Source: RGIG3009 sp045653425
GTDB taxonomy: Bacteria; Bacillota; Clostridia; Oscillospirales; Acutalibacteraceae
Reading direction: 5' to 3'
Length of the DNA: 53,504 bases
Assembly: GCA_045653425.1 (NCBI GenBank)
Contig: JAZOLU010000004.1
Coordinates: forward strand, 1-53,504
The notes beneath the pieces were generated by a model. It saw only the letters and a program-made list of their open reading frames with translations, had not been told where the DNA came from and made no database searches. Positions 42,917 to 52,229 of the stretch are shown here, piece by piece. Every line of letters starts with the position of its first letter. The first letter of the stretch is position 1. A program made the position numbers and the translations under genes.

Positions 42917-44860
42917 ATGGAGTCGCAAAATAACAATTTTGGCAAAACCGCACGCAATTTGGGGTTGATTATCGGTATCCCGTTGCTGGTTATTCTTATT
43001 TTTTGGATGTTCTTTGCCAATTCCGGCCAAAAGAAGGAGTTGGTGTATTCTGATTACGTCAATTACTTTAAGGCGGGTCAGGTGGAGCGTTACGATTTGA
43101 ATATCGGCAGCGGCCAACTGAAAATTTTGCTTAAAGAGCCGTATCGTGAGGATATCAATAAGGATGGTAAAAAGGACGAGCGGGATATTATTGCCTATTC
43201 TGTGCCCAACGTAGGGTTGTTCTTGGAGGACATTGAACCGTATGAGGATACCGTGGAAAAGAGCGATTTAACGCAGGTATCGGCAATTTCCTCTTGGTTT
43301 GCCAATATCGCACCGTCGTTGTTAATTACAGTGCTGTTATTTGTGGGTATGTGGATGATGATGCGCCGTTCCCTGAACGGTATGGAGGGCGGCAAGATGA
43401 TGGGCTTTGGCAAAGCCCACGTAAAGCAGCCAAACGAGGAACGCCGCCGCACCACGTTTGATGACGTGGCAGGTGCGGACGAGGAAAAAGAAGAACTACA
43501 AGAGATTGTAGAATTTTTGCGGTCGCCTAAACGCTTTAAGGAACTGGGTGCCCGCGTGCCCAAAGGCGTATTGCTGGTGGGCCCTCCGGGCACCGGTAAA
43601 ACCTTGCTCGCCCGCGCGGTGGCCGGGGAAGCGGGCGTGCATTTCTTTTCCATTTCCGGTTCAGATTTTGTGGAAATGTACGTGGGCGTTGGTGCTTCGC
43701 GTGTGCGCGACTTGTTTGTGCAAGCCAAAAAGAACAACCCCTGCATTATTTTTATTGACGAAATTGACGCGGTTGGCCGTCAGCGCGGCGCCGGCTTGGG
43801 CGGCGGCCACGATGAACGCGAGCAAACGCTTAACCAGTTGTTGGTGGAGATGGATGGGTTTGGTGCCAACGAAGGCGTTATTATGATGGCGGCAACCAAC
43901 CGCCCCGACATTTTAGACCCCGCGTTGATGCGTCCCGGTCGGTTTGACCGTCAGATTGTGGTGAATTACCCCGATATGAAGGGGCGCGAGGCGATTTTAC
44001 GCGTTCACGCCAAGGGCAAACCGTTGGCACCGGATGTGGATTTGGCGGTGATTGCCAAATCCACGGTGGGTTTTACCGGTGCGGATTTGGAAAACTTACT
44101 AAACGAATCGGCGCTGCTGGCGGCGCGCCGCGGTCTGCACGCCGTGACTATGCAAGAAATTGAAGAAGCCACGCTCAAAGTGGTGGTGGGTACGGAAAAA
44201 CGCAGCCACGTGATTACCGAAAAAGATAAGCGCATTACCGCGTTTCACGAGGCGGGGCACGCCATTGTATCGTATTTTTGCCCCACACAGGACCCGGTGC
44301 ATCAAATTTCGGTTATTCCGCGCGGTATGGCGGCGGGCTTTACTATGAACCTGCCCGAAAACGACCACCAGCACCTAACGCGCAACCGTATGCTGGAGGA
44401 TATTGAGGTGTTGCTCGGCGGTCGTTTGGCGGAAGAACTGGTGATGGGGGATATTTCTACCGGTGCTTCCAACGATTTGGAGCGTTCCACCGAAACCGCG
44501 CGCAAAATGGTTACCAAATACGGCATGAGCGACGTGCTTGGTCCGGTGGTGTTCGGTGCGGATTCTACCGAGGTGTTCCTCGGTCGCGATTTCGGCCACG
44601 CGCGTAACTATTCCGAGGAAGTGGCGGCGAAGATTGATGCCGAAATGAAAGCCATTATCGGCGGCGCGTATGAGCGCGCCAAAAAGAAACTCACCGATAA
44701 TCGCGATAAGTTGGATTTGGTGGCTCAGTATCTTATTGACCACGAGAAAATGGACGGCGAGCAGTTCCGTGCTGCTATGGAAGGTAAAGAGATTCCGGCT
44801 TACTCCAACCACGCGTTATTTACCACGCAGGCGGAGGCAGAAGAAGCCAAAGGCGAATAA
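42917..44860 (+). CDS. ftsH: ATP-dependent zinc metalloprotease FtsH
   Basis: Membrane AAA+ protease for quality control of membrane and regulatory proteins. 647 residues: first membrane helix (about 15-35), extracytoplasmic domain, second helix (about 125-150), AAA domain with Walker A GPPGTGKT near 222, Walker B IIFIDEID, SRH around RPGRFDRQI, and protease motif HEAGH (His444-His448). Ends with the tilS-hpt-ftsH operon and a strong terminator. Confidence 0.97.
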   Translation: MESQNNNFGKTARNLGLIIGIPLLVILIFWMFFANSGQKKELVYSDYVNYFKAGQVERYDLNIGSGQLKILLKEPYREDINKDGKKDERDIIAYSVPNVGLFLEDIEPYEDTVEKSDLTQVSAISSWFANIAPSLLITVLLFVGMWMMMRRSLNGMEGGKMMGFGKAHVKQPNEERRRTTFDDVAGADEEKEELQEIVEFLRSPKRFKELGARVPKGVLLVGPPGTGKTLLARAVAGEAGVHFFSISGSDFVEMYVGVGASRVRDLFVQAKKNNPCIIFIDEIDAVGRQRGAGLGGGHDEREQTLNQLLVEMDGFGANEGVIMMAATNRPDILDPALMRPGRFDRQIVVNYPDMKGREAILRVHAKGKPLAPDVDLAVIAKSTVGFTGADLENLLNESALLAARRGLHAVTMQEIEEATLKVVVGTEKRSHVITEKDKRITAFHEAGHAIVSYFCPTQDPVHQISVIPRGMAAGFTMNLPENDHQHLTRNRMLEDIEVLLGGRLAEELVMGDISTGASNDLERSTETARKMVTKYGMSDVLGPVVFGADSTEVFLGRDFGHARNYSEEVAAKIDAEMKAIIGGAYERAKKKLTDNRDKLDLVAQYLIDHEKMDGEQFRAAMEGKEIPAYSNHALFTTQAEAEEAKGE

Positions 44861-44872
44861 AATAGATAAAAA

Positions 44873-44909
44873 CAGCGCACTCTCTGTATGGAGAGTGCGC
44901 TGTTTTGTT
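44873..44909 (+). terminator. Terminator of the housekeeping operon
   Basis: CAGCGCACTCTC / GAGAGTGCGCTG, 12-bp stem, followed by TTTTGTTG, 12 bases past ftsH. Confidence 0.9.
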
Positions 44910-44922
44910 GTGTTCTCTTTGT

Positions 44923-44953
44923 TGTATAAATTGCGGACGCGTGGTGCATACTA
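44923..44953 (+). promoter_or_regulatory. Forespore-type promoter of the SpoIIQ-like gene
   Basis: TGTATA-N18-CATACTA matches the pattern of forespore sigma-G/F promoters (-35 like gHATR, -10 like CATnnTA). No housekeeping promoter is seen here. Expected start is 20-25 bases before the GTG. Confidence 0.6.
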
Positions 44954-44982
44954 TTTTCAAAGAAACAGGGGAGGAACGATAC

Positions 44983-45762
44983 GTGAAATACGATGGTAAG
45001 TTTTCGGACGAAGTACCGGCCGCTAAAGGCGGCAAGGGGTTTTATATCGCACTGGCGGTGTGTTTGGTGGCGGTGTGTGGGGTAGCAGTTGCCACCTTTG
45101 TGGGTGGGTTTTCCGATACACCGGCACCCATAACCGACACACAACCCTCGGCGGTTACCACAAAACCCAGTGAGCAGCAAGTAGTGATTCCGGCTACGGA
45201 TGTGAAGGACAACCGCACAACCGTGGTTGCTACGGTACGTACTACGATACGTACCACGGCACGCACCACGTTGGCTACCACCAAGGCATCGGCAGATTTG
45301 TTTGTGTTTCCGGTTTCTAATCGTGTGATACAGGTATACAGTGACACGCCGGTGTATTCCGAAACGCTGGGTGAGTGGACAACTCACAATGGGGTGGATT
45401 TTGCCGCGGGAAAAGGTGAGTCGGTGAAAGTACCGGCGGACGGTACGGTGAAACGCATTTATAAAGACAGTTTGTGGGGCGATGCGATTGAAATTGACCA
45501 CGGCGGCAATGTGGTTTCGCGTTGTTACGGGGTGAAAGCCCAAAATATAAAAGAGGGACAAGCTGTGAAAGCCGGTGCCGTGATGGGTACGGTGAGCGAA
45601 ATTCCCGCGGAAATTGTGGGAGAGAGCCATATCCACGTAGAGGTGCTGGCAAACAACAAGTACGTCAACCCCTTGTTGCTCATTCGTGGCGATGTGGTAA
45701 CGGCGGTGCCGACAACCGCCACCACCATTGCCGCGGCAACCACGACCACAACCAAAAAGTAA
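44983..45762 (+). CDS. SpoIIQ-like M23 (LytM) peptidase
   Basis: A 259-residue single-pass membrane protein: cytosolic N-terminus, helix at about 24-45, Thr-rich stalk (about 55-105), then an M23/LytM domain with His-x3-Asp in THNGVDFA and the HIHVE pair; the middle YAH histidine position reads CYG. Size, stalk and placement fit SpoIIQ, the forespore half of the channel linking forespore and mother cell; clostridial SpoIIQ retains the first His that Bacillus lost. The start is GTG with GGGGAGG nine bases upstream. A forespore-type promoter precedes it. Ends in another Thr-rich tail. Confidence 0.8.
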   Translation: MKYDGKFSDEVPAAKGGKGFYIALAVCLVAVCGVAVATFVGGFSDTPAPITDTQPSAVTTKPSEQQVVIPATDVKDNRTTVVATVRTTIRTTARTTLATTKASADLFVFPVSNRVIQVYSDTPVYSETLGEWTTHNGVDFAAGKGESVKVPADGTVKRIYKDSLWGDAIEIDHGGNVVSRCYGVKAQNIKEGQAVKAGAVMGTVSEIPAEIVGESHIHVEVLANNKYVNPLLLIRGDVVTAVPTTATTIAAATTTTTKK

Positions 45763-45805
45763 ACCTGCCTCCGGAAATCGGCTTAGCCGAAGCGGCAAGA
45801 GAGGC

Positions 45806-45846
45806 AAACAAAAGGGCTGTGACACAGTGTCACAGCCCTTTTGTTT
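45806..45846. terminator. Bidirectional terminator between SpoIIQ-like and SDR genes
   Basis: A 20-base perfect inverted repeat (AAACAAAAGGGCTGTGACAC and its complement) with a T tract on each strand, centred at 45826 between two converging genes. Confidence 0.92.
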
Positions 45847-45850
45847 GGTG

Positions 45851-46609
45851 TTATACTTTGGTAAGCGGCAGCAGCAAGCGGTGCGGAATAAGTTTTGCCA
45901 ACACACGGTAAACTTTGTAAACTACGCGATTGGTATACCACCCTTTGCCGCGCAGCAGCCGTTTTAGTGAACCGTGTGCTACCGCTTGAGGTTGGCAATA
46001 GGGAAGTGTTTGGAAGGTTTTGGAGTGACCGGTAATATCGGCAACCTCTAAAAACTCCGTGGTCATAGGGCCGGGGCAAACCGCCAGCACGTGAATGCCG
46101 CGCACACGCAGTTCCGCACGCAAAGCGTGGGAGAGCGAGGATACATACGCCTTGGTGGAGCAATACACCGCCATACGCGGGGTTGGGGCAAACGAGGCAA
46201 TGGAACTCACGTTCAAAATACCGCACCCGGCGGTCATATACGGTAAGGTGAGATGGGTGACCGCCGTGAGTGCCTCGCAATTTAACGCAACCATACCGAT
46301 TTGTTCCTCCAACGGCTGCTCGGCAAAGTTACCGAGTTTTCCGTAACCGGCGTTGTTAATTAACACCTTAACGGTGGCACCCGCCTCGTGCAAGGCGTGG
46401 CGGTAGGCATCGCGGCTTTCCGGTTGGCTTAAATCCAACGGCAAACAACGAAAAGAAATGGTGGGGTAGGCGGCGGCGAGTGCTTCCAGCCGTTCGCGGC
46501 GGCGGGCAATCAACCAAATCTCATCCAATGACGGCATCTGCGCAATGAGTTCGCGGACATAATGCTGACCCAAACCGGACGAAGCACCGGTAACTACGGC
46601 AATGTTCAT
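45851..46609 (-). CDS. Short-chain dehydrogenase/reductase
   Basis: Classical SDR of 252 residues. Cofactor loop TGASSGLG at residues 8-15, NNAG near 85, catalytic Ser in NVSSIASF and YxxxK (YCSTK). The segment after the Rossmann glycine loop (LIARRRERLEAL) with Arg residues suggests NADP(H). Substrate unknown. The ATG at 46609 follows AAGGAG. Gene is alone and divergent from rlmB. Confidence 0.9.
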   Translation of the reverse strand: MNIAVVTGASSGLGQHYVRELIAQMPSLDEIWLIARRRERLEALAAAYPTISFRCLPLDLSQPESRDAYRHALHEAGATVKVLINNAGYGKLGNFAEQPLEEQIGMVALNCEALTAVTHLTLPYMTAGCGILNVSSIASFAPTPRMAVYCSTKAYVSSLSHALRAELRVRGIHVLAVCPGPMTTEFLEVADITGHSKTFQTLPYCQPQAVAHGSLKRLLRGKGWYTNRVVYKVYRVLAKLIPHRLLLPLTKV

Positions 46610-46708
46610 TGTTTTCACTCCTTTTGTTCCAGTATGACACAATTTTTGGTTTATGTAAAGGTTTTTTACTAAACAGGCAAAAACGGGCTTCCCTTTTTTA
46701 GTTTTATG

Positions 46709-46717
46709 TGTTATACT
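46709..46717 (+). promoter_or_regulatory. Extended -10 promoter of rlmB
   Basis: TG-T-TATACT with no good -35 element 17 bases upstream, 37 bases before the ATG. Extended -10 type. Confidence 0.5.
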
Positions 46718-46753
46718 GAAATATTATAAGGAGAAATGTGAGGTTTTGGCGGT

Positions 46754-47524
46754 ATGCAGCAACCAATGGACGCCATTCCGGAAGACCGCTTAATTGGTCG
46801 CAATGCCGTAATGGAAGCGTTGCGCGCCGGTCGCACGCTGGACAGTGTGTGGATTGCCGCGGGCGAACGCGGCGGCAGTGTTGGCATGATTCGCGCCAAG
46901 TGCAAAGAAAACGGCGTGCCGGTAAAAGAGGTGGACCCCCGCAAACTAAATACGGTGGGTGGGGAACATCACCAAGGCGTGGTGGCGTTTGCCGCCTGCA
47001 AGGAATACGCTTCGCTGGAAGATATTTTTGCGCGCGCAGAACAAGCGGGGCAACCGCCGTTCATCTTGGTGTGCGACGGGTTGGAAGACGCGCATAATTT
47101 GGGAGCAGTGCTGCGCAGTGCGGAGGCGGCGGGTTGCCATGGGGTAATTATTCCAAAACGGCGTTCCGTAGGTCTGAATGCCACGGTGGCCAAAACCTCG
47201 GCCGGTGCGGTGGAATATGTGCCGGTAGTGCGGGTGGCCAATCTTACCGAAACGTTGCGTCGCTTAAAAGAACGCGGTGTGTGGGTGTACGGATTGGATA
47301 TGGACGGCAGCCCTTGGTGCCAAACGGATATGACCGGCGCGGTGGCGTTGGTGGTGGGCTCGGAAGGGCGCGGCATCAGCCGTTTGGTGCGCGAACAGTG
47401 CGACCATATTTTGTCCTTGCCAATGTGCGGCAATATCAATTCGCTCAACGCCTCGGTGGCTTGCGGGATTATTGTGTATGAGGTAACGCGCCAGCGACTG
47501 GGTTTGAAATCGGTGGAACGATAA
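46754..47524 (+). CDS. rlmB: 23S rRNA 2'-O-methyltransferase, TrmH/RlmB family
   Basis: SPOUT-fold methyltransferase. 256 residues with an N-terminal L30e-like substrate-binding domain (LIGRNAVMEALRAGR) and the three SPOUT motifs: GLEDAHNLGAVLRSAEAAG, VVGSEGRGIS and CGNINSLNASVACGI (trefoil knot). It probably methylates G2251 of 23S rRNA. The ATG follows GTGAGG at ten bases. Confidence 0.93.
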   Translation: MQQPMDAIPEDRLIGRNAVMEALRAGRTLDSVWIAAGERGGSVGMIRAKCKENGVPVKEVDPRKLNTVGGEHHQGVVAFAACKEYASLEDIFARAEQAGQPPFILVCDGLEDAHNLGAVLRSAEAAGCHGVIIPKRRSVGLNATVAKTSAGAVEYVPVVRVANLTETLRRLKERGVWVYGLDMDGSPWCQTDMTGAVALVVGSEGRGISRLVREQCDHILSLPMCGNINSLNASVACGIIVYEVTRQRLGLKSVER

Positions 47525-47543
47525 AAACGATAGGGTGATGCAG

Positions 47544-49874
47544 ATGAAACGAAAAGACGATATGCCGGTATACAACGCACGGCACGCGGCGGGAGAGCCG
47601 ACGGTGAGTGAACAACCGACAACCACGGAGTTTCCGTCGCTGGGCGGTGGAGAGGAGCCGGTTACCGTTGCTAATTTAATCCCCCCCATAGAGGGAAAAC
47701 AGCCCGAGCGGAAAAAGCGCGGTCTGTTTCGTCGTCGCCGTGCGGCGGAGGAACCGTTGCTCACGGAACAACCCGAGGAGGATACCGCGGTGTTTGAAAC
47801 TGTGCCGCCCACCGTGTCGGATGACACGCGTGAAATTGCGTTGGGCAACGAAGAAGTGGAAAAAACACAAGTGATTGAACTGGCGGAAGAAGGCGGCAGT
47901 CATCTGGCGGCGGAGGACGACAAAGCCACGCAACTGATGCTGGAAGGTTTTGCACCGGAGGAAGAGGCAACGGTTGAAGTGGGGCCGGAGGAAGAACTGC
48001 GCCGTATTCGGCAGGAGAAGATTCAGGATTTCTCTCAGCGCCGCGAACAGTTAAAGCGTGAAGTGGCACAAGCCGAGCAAGCGGCAACCGAAGAACCCGT
48101 AACGGTGGAACCGATGTTGGAAGAGGATGCGGCTGAGGACATTCCCGTACAGGAAACGCTGGAAACCGTACCGATAGCGGAACGTCAGCACATGTTAAAG
48201 GCGCAGTTGCATCGTTCGGGCATCACCTTACTGTTAACGGTATTTTTGGAAGTCGTTTTGTTCTTTACGGCGGTGTTTTCCGCGGCATCGCCCGCCATTG
48301 CTATGGAACCGATGTCGTATTTGGTTCTCCATTTGGTGTTGTTTGGGGTTTTACTGATTGCGGGCTGGAAAGAATGGGGCGCAGGGCTAAAAGCACTCTT
48401 TATCAAACGGCACTTAACCGCGGAGGGCGTGGTTGCTGCGGCATCGCTTTTAACGGTGGTACATACCGCCTTGTTGGGGCTGAATACCTCCGGTGTTGCC
48501 GATGGGTCTTGCCCGCTGCTTACAGGCGTAGCCGGTGTGGGGCTGCTGGTGTTGCAAATTACCCACCGTTTGGAGTTGACTCGCCAAAGCAGGGATTTGG
48601 CGGTGATTGCCGCAGCGGGGGATAAATTGGCGGTGCGTCGCATTACCGACGGGGCAACTGCCGAGGAAATTGGCCGTCCCGCCGTGGCGTTGGGTACGCC
48701 GCGCGTAGCGTATTTCCGCCACACGGAAACCGTGGAAGGGTATGCGGAAAACGGGCAGGGGTTTGACCCGTCTGCCGGGTTTTTGCGTTGGTACGTTCCG
48801 GTAACTCTGGGCGTATCATTGCTGGCGGCGCTCGTATATTTGTTGCTTAACGGCTTTACTGCCTGGATTTTTGCGGTAACCTTGTTTTGCAGTATGGTGT
48901 TGGTTTCTGCCCCCGTGGTGGTGTTGTTATCGTTGCGCGCCACGTTGTTTGCCGCGAGCGCGCGGGCACGGCGGCATCGCACGGTCACAGCCGGGTACCA
49001 CGCGGTGGAAACCTACGGTGCTATGCACGCCGTGGCGTTGGATGCCATGGATTTGTTCCCGGAAAGCAGTGTGCTGTTGCACGGCATTAAAACGTTTTCC
49101 GGCACCCGCATTGACGAGGCAATTTTAGATGCCGCTTCGGTTTCGGTGCGTGCGGGAGGTCCGTTGTCCCACGCCTTCCGCCGTATGATTGTGGGCAAAG
49201 TGGATATGCTGCACGAGGTGGATACCTTGGTGTATGAACAGGATATGGGGTTGTCCGGCTGGATAAGCGGGCGGCGTATCCTTATTGGCAACCGCAAGTT
49301 GCTGGATAATCACGGCATTGATATTCCCTCCCGCGATTACGAGGAGCGGTATGCCAAGAACGGGCGGCAGTTGGTGTATTTGTCCATTGCGGGTGAGTTG
49401 TCCGCGATGTTTGTTATCAGTTACACCGCCGACCCGGTGGTAAAACAGGTACTCAAATCGCTGACCGAGCGAAAGATTACGTTGTTGGTGCGTACGTGCG
49501 ACCAGAACATCAGTGAGGCACTGATGACCTCGGTGTTTGAACTGGACGGATTTTATGTGGAACTGTTGGGCGCACCCGCCGGTCGTTCCTTTGAATCGTT
49601 GGTTTCGGGTGTTTCGGCGTGCGAACCGGCAGACATTGTGTCCGACGGCGGTATGCTGGGTGCTTTGGTGGCACTCACGCAGTGCCGACGTTTGCGCGGC
49701 GGCGTGCGGTTGTTTGCCGTGCTGCAAGCCTTGGTGGGGTTAACCGGCTTAACACTGGTCGCGGTAGCGGCGTTGTTGGGTGGTATGGTATTCCCGCCCT
49801 TGTATGCCATTGAGTATTTGGGTGCGGCATCGTTGCTGCTCTCGTTGGTGGCTTTGTTGTTCGCCAAAGGGTAA
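47544..49874 (+). CDS. Degenerate P-type ATPase-like membrane protein
   Basis: A 776-residue protein with a ~220-residue acidic, low-complexity cytosolic N-terminus and about eight membrane helices laid out as in P1B ATPases (four near 224-350, two near 410-465, two at the C-terminus). The sixth-helix region reads SAPVVVLLSL instead of CPC. Where DKTGT is expected the sequence is LDAMDLFP (Asp500 kept, KTGT lost); TGE and GDGxND are also missing, though a nucleotide-domain-like GRRILIGNRKLL remains. It is probably not a pump. The ATG at 47544 has AGGGTG six bases upstream. Function unknown; co-transcribed after rlmB. Confidence 0.8.
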   Translation: MKRKDDMPVYNARHAAGEPTVSEQPTTTEFPSLGGGEEPVTVANLIPPIEGKQPERKKRGLFRRRRAAEEPLLTEQPEEDTAVFETVPPTVSDDTREIALGNEEVEKTQVIELAEEGGSHLAAEDDKATQLMLEGFAPEEEATVEVGPEEELRRIRQEKIQDFSQRREQLKREVAQAEQAATEEPVTVEPMLEEDAAEDIPVQETLETVPIAERQHMLKAQLHRSGITLLLTVFLEVVLFFTAVFSAASPAIAMEPMSYLVLHLVLFGVLLIAGWKEWGAGLKALFIKRHLTAEGVVAAASLLTVVHTALLGLNTSGVADGSCPLLTGVAGVGLLVLQITHRLELTRQSRDLAVIAAAGDKLAVRRITDGATAEEIGRPAVALGTPRVAYFRHTETVEGYAENGQGFDPSAGFLRWYVPVTLGVSLLAALVYLLLNGFTAWIFAVTLFCSMVLVSAPVVVLLSLRATLFAASARARRHRTVTAGYHAVETYGAMHAVALDAMDLFPESSVLLHGIKTFSGTRIDEAILDAASVSVRAGGPLSHAFRRMIVGKVDMLHEVDTLVYEQDMGLSGWISGRRILIGNRKLLDNHGIDIPSRDYEERYAKNGRQLVYLSIAGELSAMFVISYTADPVVKQVLKSLTERKITLLVRTCDQNISEALMTSVFELDGFYVELLGAPAGRSFESLVSGVSACEPADIVSDGGMLGALVALTQCRRLRGGVRLFAVLQALVGLTGLTLVAVAALLGGMVFPPLYAIEYLGAASLLLSLVALLFAKG

Positions 49875-49896
49875 ATTTTATTATATTTATAACTAA

Positions 49897-49930
49897 CAGC
49901 TCTCTGCGGTATGTAGAGGGCTGTTTTTAC
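49897..49930 (+). terminator. Terminator after the P-type-ATPase-like gene
   Basis: ACAGCTCTCTGC / GTAGAGGGCTGT (12 pairs with two G-U) and TTTTTA. Confidence 0.85.
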
Positions 49931-49952
49931 TGAAAATCACAAATTTATAGGT

Positions 49953-49981
49953 TGAAATTTTTGAAAAAATAGGTTATAATG
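49953..49981 (+). promoter_or_regulatory. Promoter of the EF-G paralogue
   Basis: TTGAAA-N17-TATAAT. The ~90-base leader has GACAAT / ATTGTC (49990-49995 with 50022-50027) and nested ACAC / GTGT stems. Confidence 0.8.
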
Positions 49982-50076
49982 GTCAAAGGACAATGCTACA
50001 CTTGAAAATTTTTGTGTATTATTGTCAAATTTCGAGCGGTATCGTCGCTTGACGCTGCCGGAAAGGGGCATCCATT

Positions 50077-52149
50077 GTGAAACAGTACAATGCCAAGCAT
50101 ATCCGCAACGTTGCGTTGGTCGGTCACGCGGGGTCGGGCAAAACCTCGCTGGCGGAGGCGGTCGCGTTTTTAAGCGGTTGTTCTGACCGATTGGGAAAAA
50201 TTGCGGACGGCAATACCATTTGTGATTTTGATGCAGAAGAAATTAAGCGCGGGGCGTCTGTCTCGTTATCGCTTCTTCCCGTGGAGTGGAAGGACACCAA
50301 AATCAATTTGTTGGATGCTCCGGGTTCGTTTGACTTTACCGGCGGAATGAGTGAGGCCATTCGTGCGGCAGGCAGTGCGGTTATTGTTCTGTCCGGAAAA
50401 AGCGGTGTAACGGTGGGCGCGCAAAAAGCCCGCACCGCTGCCAAGAAAAAAGGCATTGCGCAATTGCTGTTTGTTAACAAACTGGACAGTGGACACGCCG
50501 ATTTTTACCGTGTGTTTGAAGAGTTGAAAACCATTTTCGGGCCTACGGTTTGCCCCGTTGTGGTGCCGTATGTGGTGGACCATAAAGTGCAGTGCTATGT
50601 GAATTTGTTGGAGTACAAAGCGTATACTTACACGGACGGTAAGGCAACGGAATGTCCCATTCCGGATATGGGGCATCGTTTGGAAGGGTTGCGTACCGCC
50701 ATTAACGAAGCGGTGGCAGAAACCAGCGAAGAACTGATGGAAAAATATTTTTCCGGTGTGGATTTTACGCCGGACGAACTCATCCTTGGTTTGGCCGCCG
50801 GTGTGCGCCGCGGCGAGATTTTGCCGGTCTACTGCGGTGCTTCGCAAACGATGGAGGGCGTTGACCAGTTGCTGAACGGCCTGATGTGGTTGGCACCGTG
50901 GGCGGAAACCGTGGCGGGCGAAACGGGTGTTGACCCCAACGGTGACCCGGTGGAATTAAAAGTGAACGAGCAGGCACAGACGGTGGCAACCGTGTTCAAA
51001 ACGGTGGTGGACCCGTTTGTGGGTAAATTGGTGTATTTCAAAGTAGTGAGCGGTACGGTAACGCCCGATTGCACGCTGATGAATATGCGCACCGGCACCA
51101 ACGAAAAGTTGGGAAAACTGTTTATGGTGCGCGGCAAAAAGCAGGAGGAGGTCTCCTGCGTGGGGGCGGGCGACATCGGCGCGGTTGCTAAACTGGCATC
51201 TGTGAACACCGGCGACACCTTGTGTGCGCCGGCACGTCCGGTGGTCTTGCCCGGCGTGGCGTACGAATTGCCGTCACTTTCCGTGGCGGTGTATGCCAAG
51301 AACAAGGGCGATGAAGAGAAGATTGTTTCGGGTTTGAACCGTTTGCGCGAAGAAGACCCCACCATTGCGTTGGAACAGCGCACCGAAACCAAGGAATTGG
51401 TGCTTTCCGGTATGGGAGAGCAGCATTTGGAGGTTACAGTATCCAAATTAAAGAGCAAATTTGGCGTGGAAGTGACCATGCAGACCCCCAAAGTACCTTA
51501 CCGCGAGACAATTCGCAGCAAAGTAAAGGTACAGGGGCGGCATAAAAAGCAGTCCGGTGGTCACGGTCAGTTCGGTGATGTGTGGATTGAGTTTGAACCG
51601 TGCGACAGCGAAGAATTGGTGTTTGAGGAAACCGTGTTTGGCGGCTCTGTGCCGAAAAACTATTTCCCCGCCGTGGAAAAGGGCCTGCGCGACAGTGCCC
51701 TGCACGGTGTGCTGGCGGGATACCCGCTGGTGGGCGTAAAAGCCACGCTGGTGGACGGCTCGTACCATCCGGTGGATTCCTCGGAAATGGCGTTCAAAAC
51801 GGCGGCTTCCTTGGCGTATAAGGCGGGTATTGCGCAGGCATCTCCCGCGTTGTTGGAGCCGATTGGTACGCTGAACTCGTTTGTGCCCAATGATAATACG
51901 GGTGACATTATGGGCGACGTGACCAAGCGCCGCGGCCGCGTTATCGGTATGGAACCCACCGCCGAGGACCACAGCATTACCTGCGTAACGGCAGAGGTGC
52001 CGATGGCGGAAATGGGCGATTATTCCAGTATGCTGCGCTCCACCACGCAGGGCAGAGGATATTTTACTATGAAATTTGCCCGCTATGAGGAAGCGCCGGC
52101 GGCAGTAGCGCAAAAGGTGATTGCCGAAAACAGGGTAGAAGAAGAGTAA
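50077..52149 (+). CDS. Elongation factor G paralogue (EF-G2 type)
   Basis: 690-residue translational GTPase with all EF-G domains (G, II, III, IV with RHKKQSGGHGQFGDV, V). P loop GHAGSGKTS is intact, but the switch II sequence is DAPGSFDF: Ser84 stands where EF-G has the catalytic His of DTPGHVDF. G4 reads VNKLD. It is thus a paralogue, not the main EF-G, and may have low GTPase activity or act on stalled ribosomes. The start is GTG with AAAGGGG upstream. It has its own promoter and terminator. Confidence 0.88.
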   Translation: MKQYNAKHIRNVALVGHAGSGKTSLAEAVAFLSGCSDRLGKIADGNTICDFDAEEIKRGASVSLSLLPVEWKDTKINLLDAPGSFDFTGGMSEAIRAAGSAVIVLSGKSGVTVGAQKARTAAKKKGIAQLLFVNKLDSGHADFYRVFEELKTIFGPTVCPVVVPYVVDHKVQCYVNLLEYKAYTYTDGKATECPIPDMGHRLEGLRTAINEAVAETSEELMEKYFSGVDFTPDELILGLAAGVRRGEILPVYCGASQTMEGVDQLLNGLMWLAPWAETVAGETGVDPNGDPVELKVNEQAQTVATVFKTVVDPFVGKLVYFKVVSGTVTPDCTLMNMRTGTNEKLGKLFMVRGKKQEEVSCVGAGDIGAVAKLASVNTGDTLCAPARPVVLPGVAYELPSLSVAVYAKNKGDEEKIVSGLNRLREEDPTIALEQRTETKELVLSGMGEQHLEVTVSKLKSKFGVEVTMQTPKVPYRETIRSKVKVQGRHKKQSGGHGQFGDVWIEFEPCDSEELVFEETVFGGSVPKNYFPAVEKGLRDSALHGVLAGYPLVGVKATLVDGSYHPVDSSEMAFKTAASLAYKAGIAQASPALLEPIGTLNSFVPNDNTGDIMGDVTKRRGRVIGMEPTAEDHSITCVTAEVPMAEMGDYSSMLRSTTQGRGYFTMKFARYEEAPAAVAQKVIAENRVEEE

Positions 52150-52170
52150 TGAAGAATAATAATGTATAGC

Positions 52171-52200
52171 AAACAGGCGGCTTTTTGCCGCCTGTTTTGA
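52171..52200 (+). terminator. Terminator of the EF-G paralogue
   Basis: AAACAGGCGGC / GCCGCCTGTTT stem, loop TTTTT, 21 bases after the stop. Confidence 0.85.
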
Positions 52201-52229
52201 GATTTCTTGTAAATCCTGTGAATTAGTAC

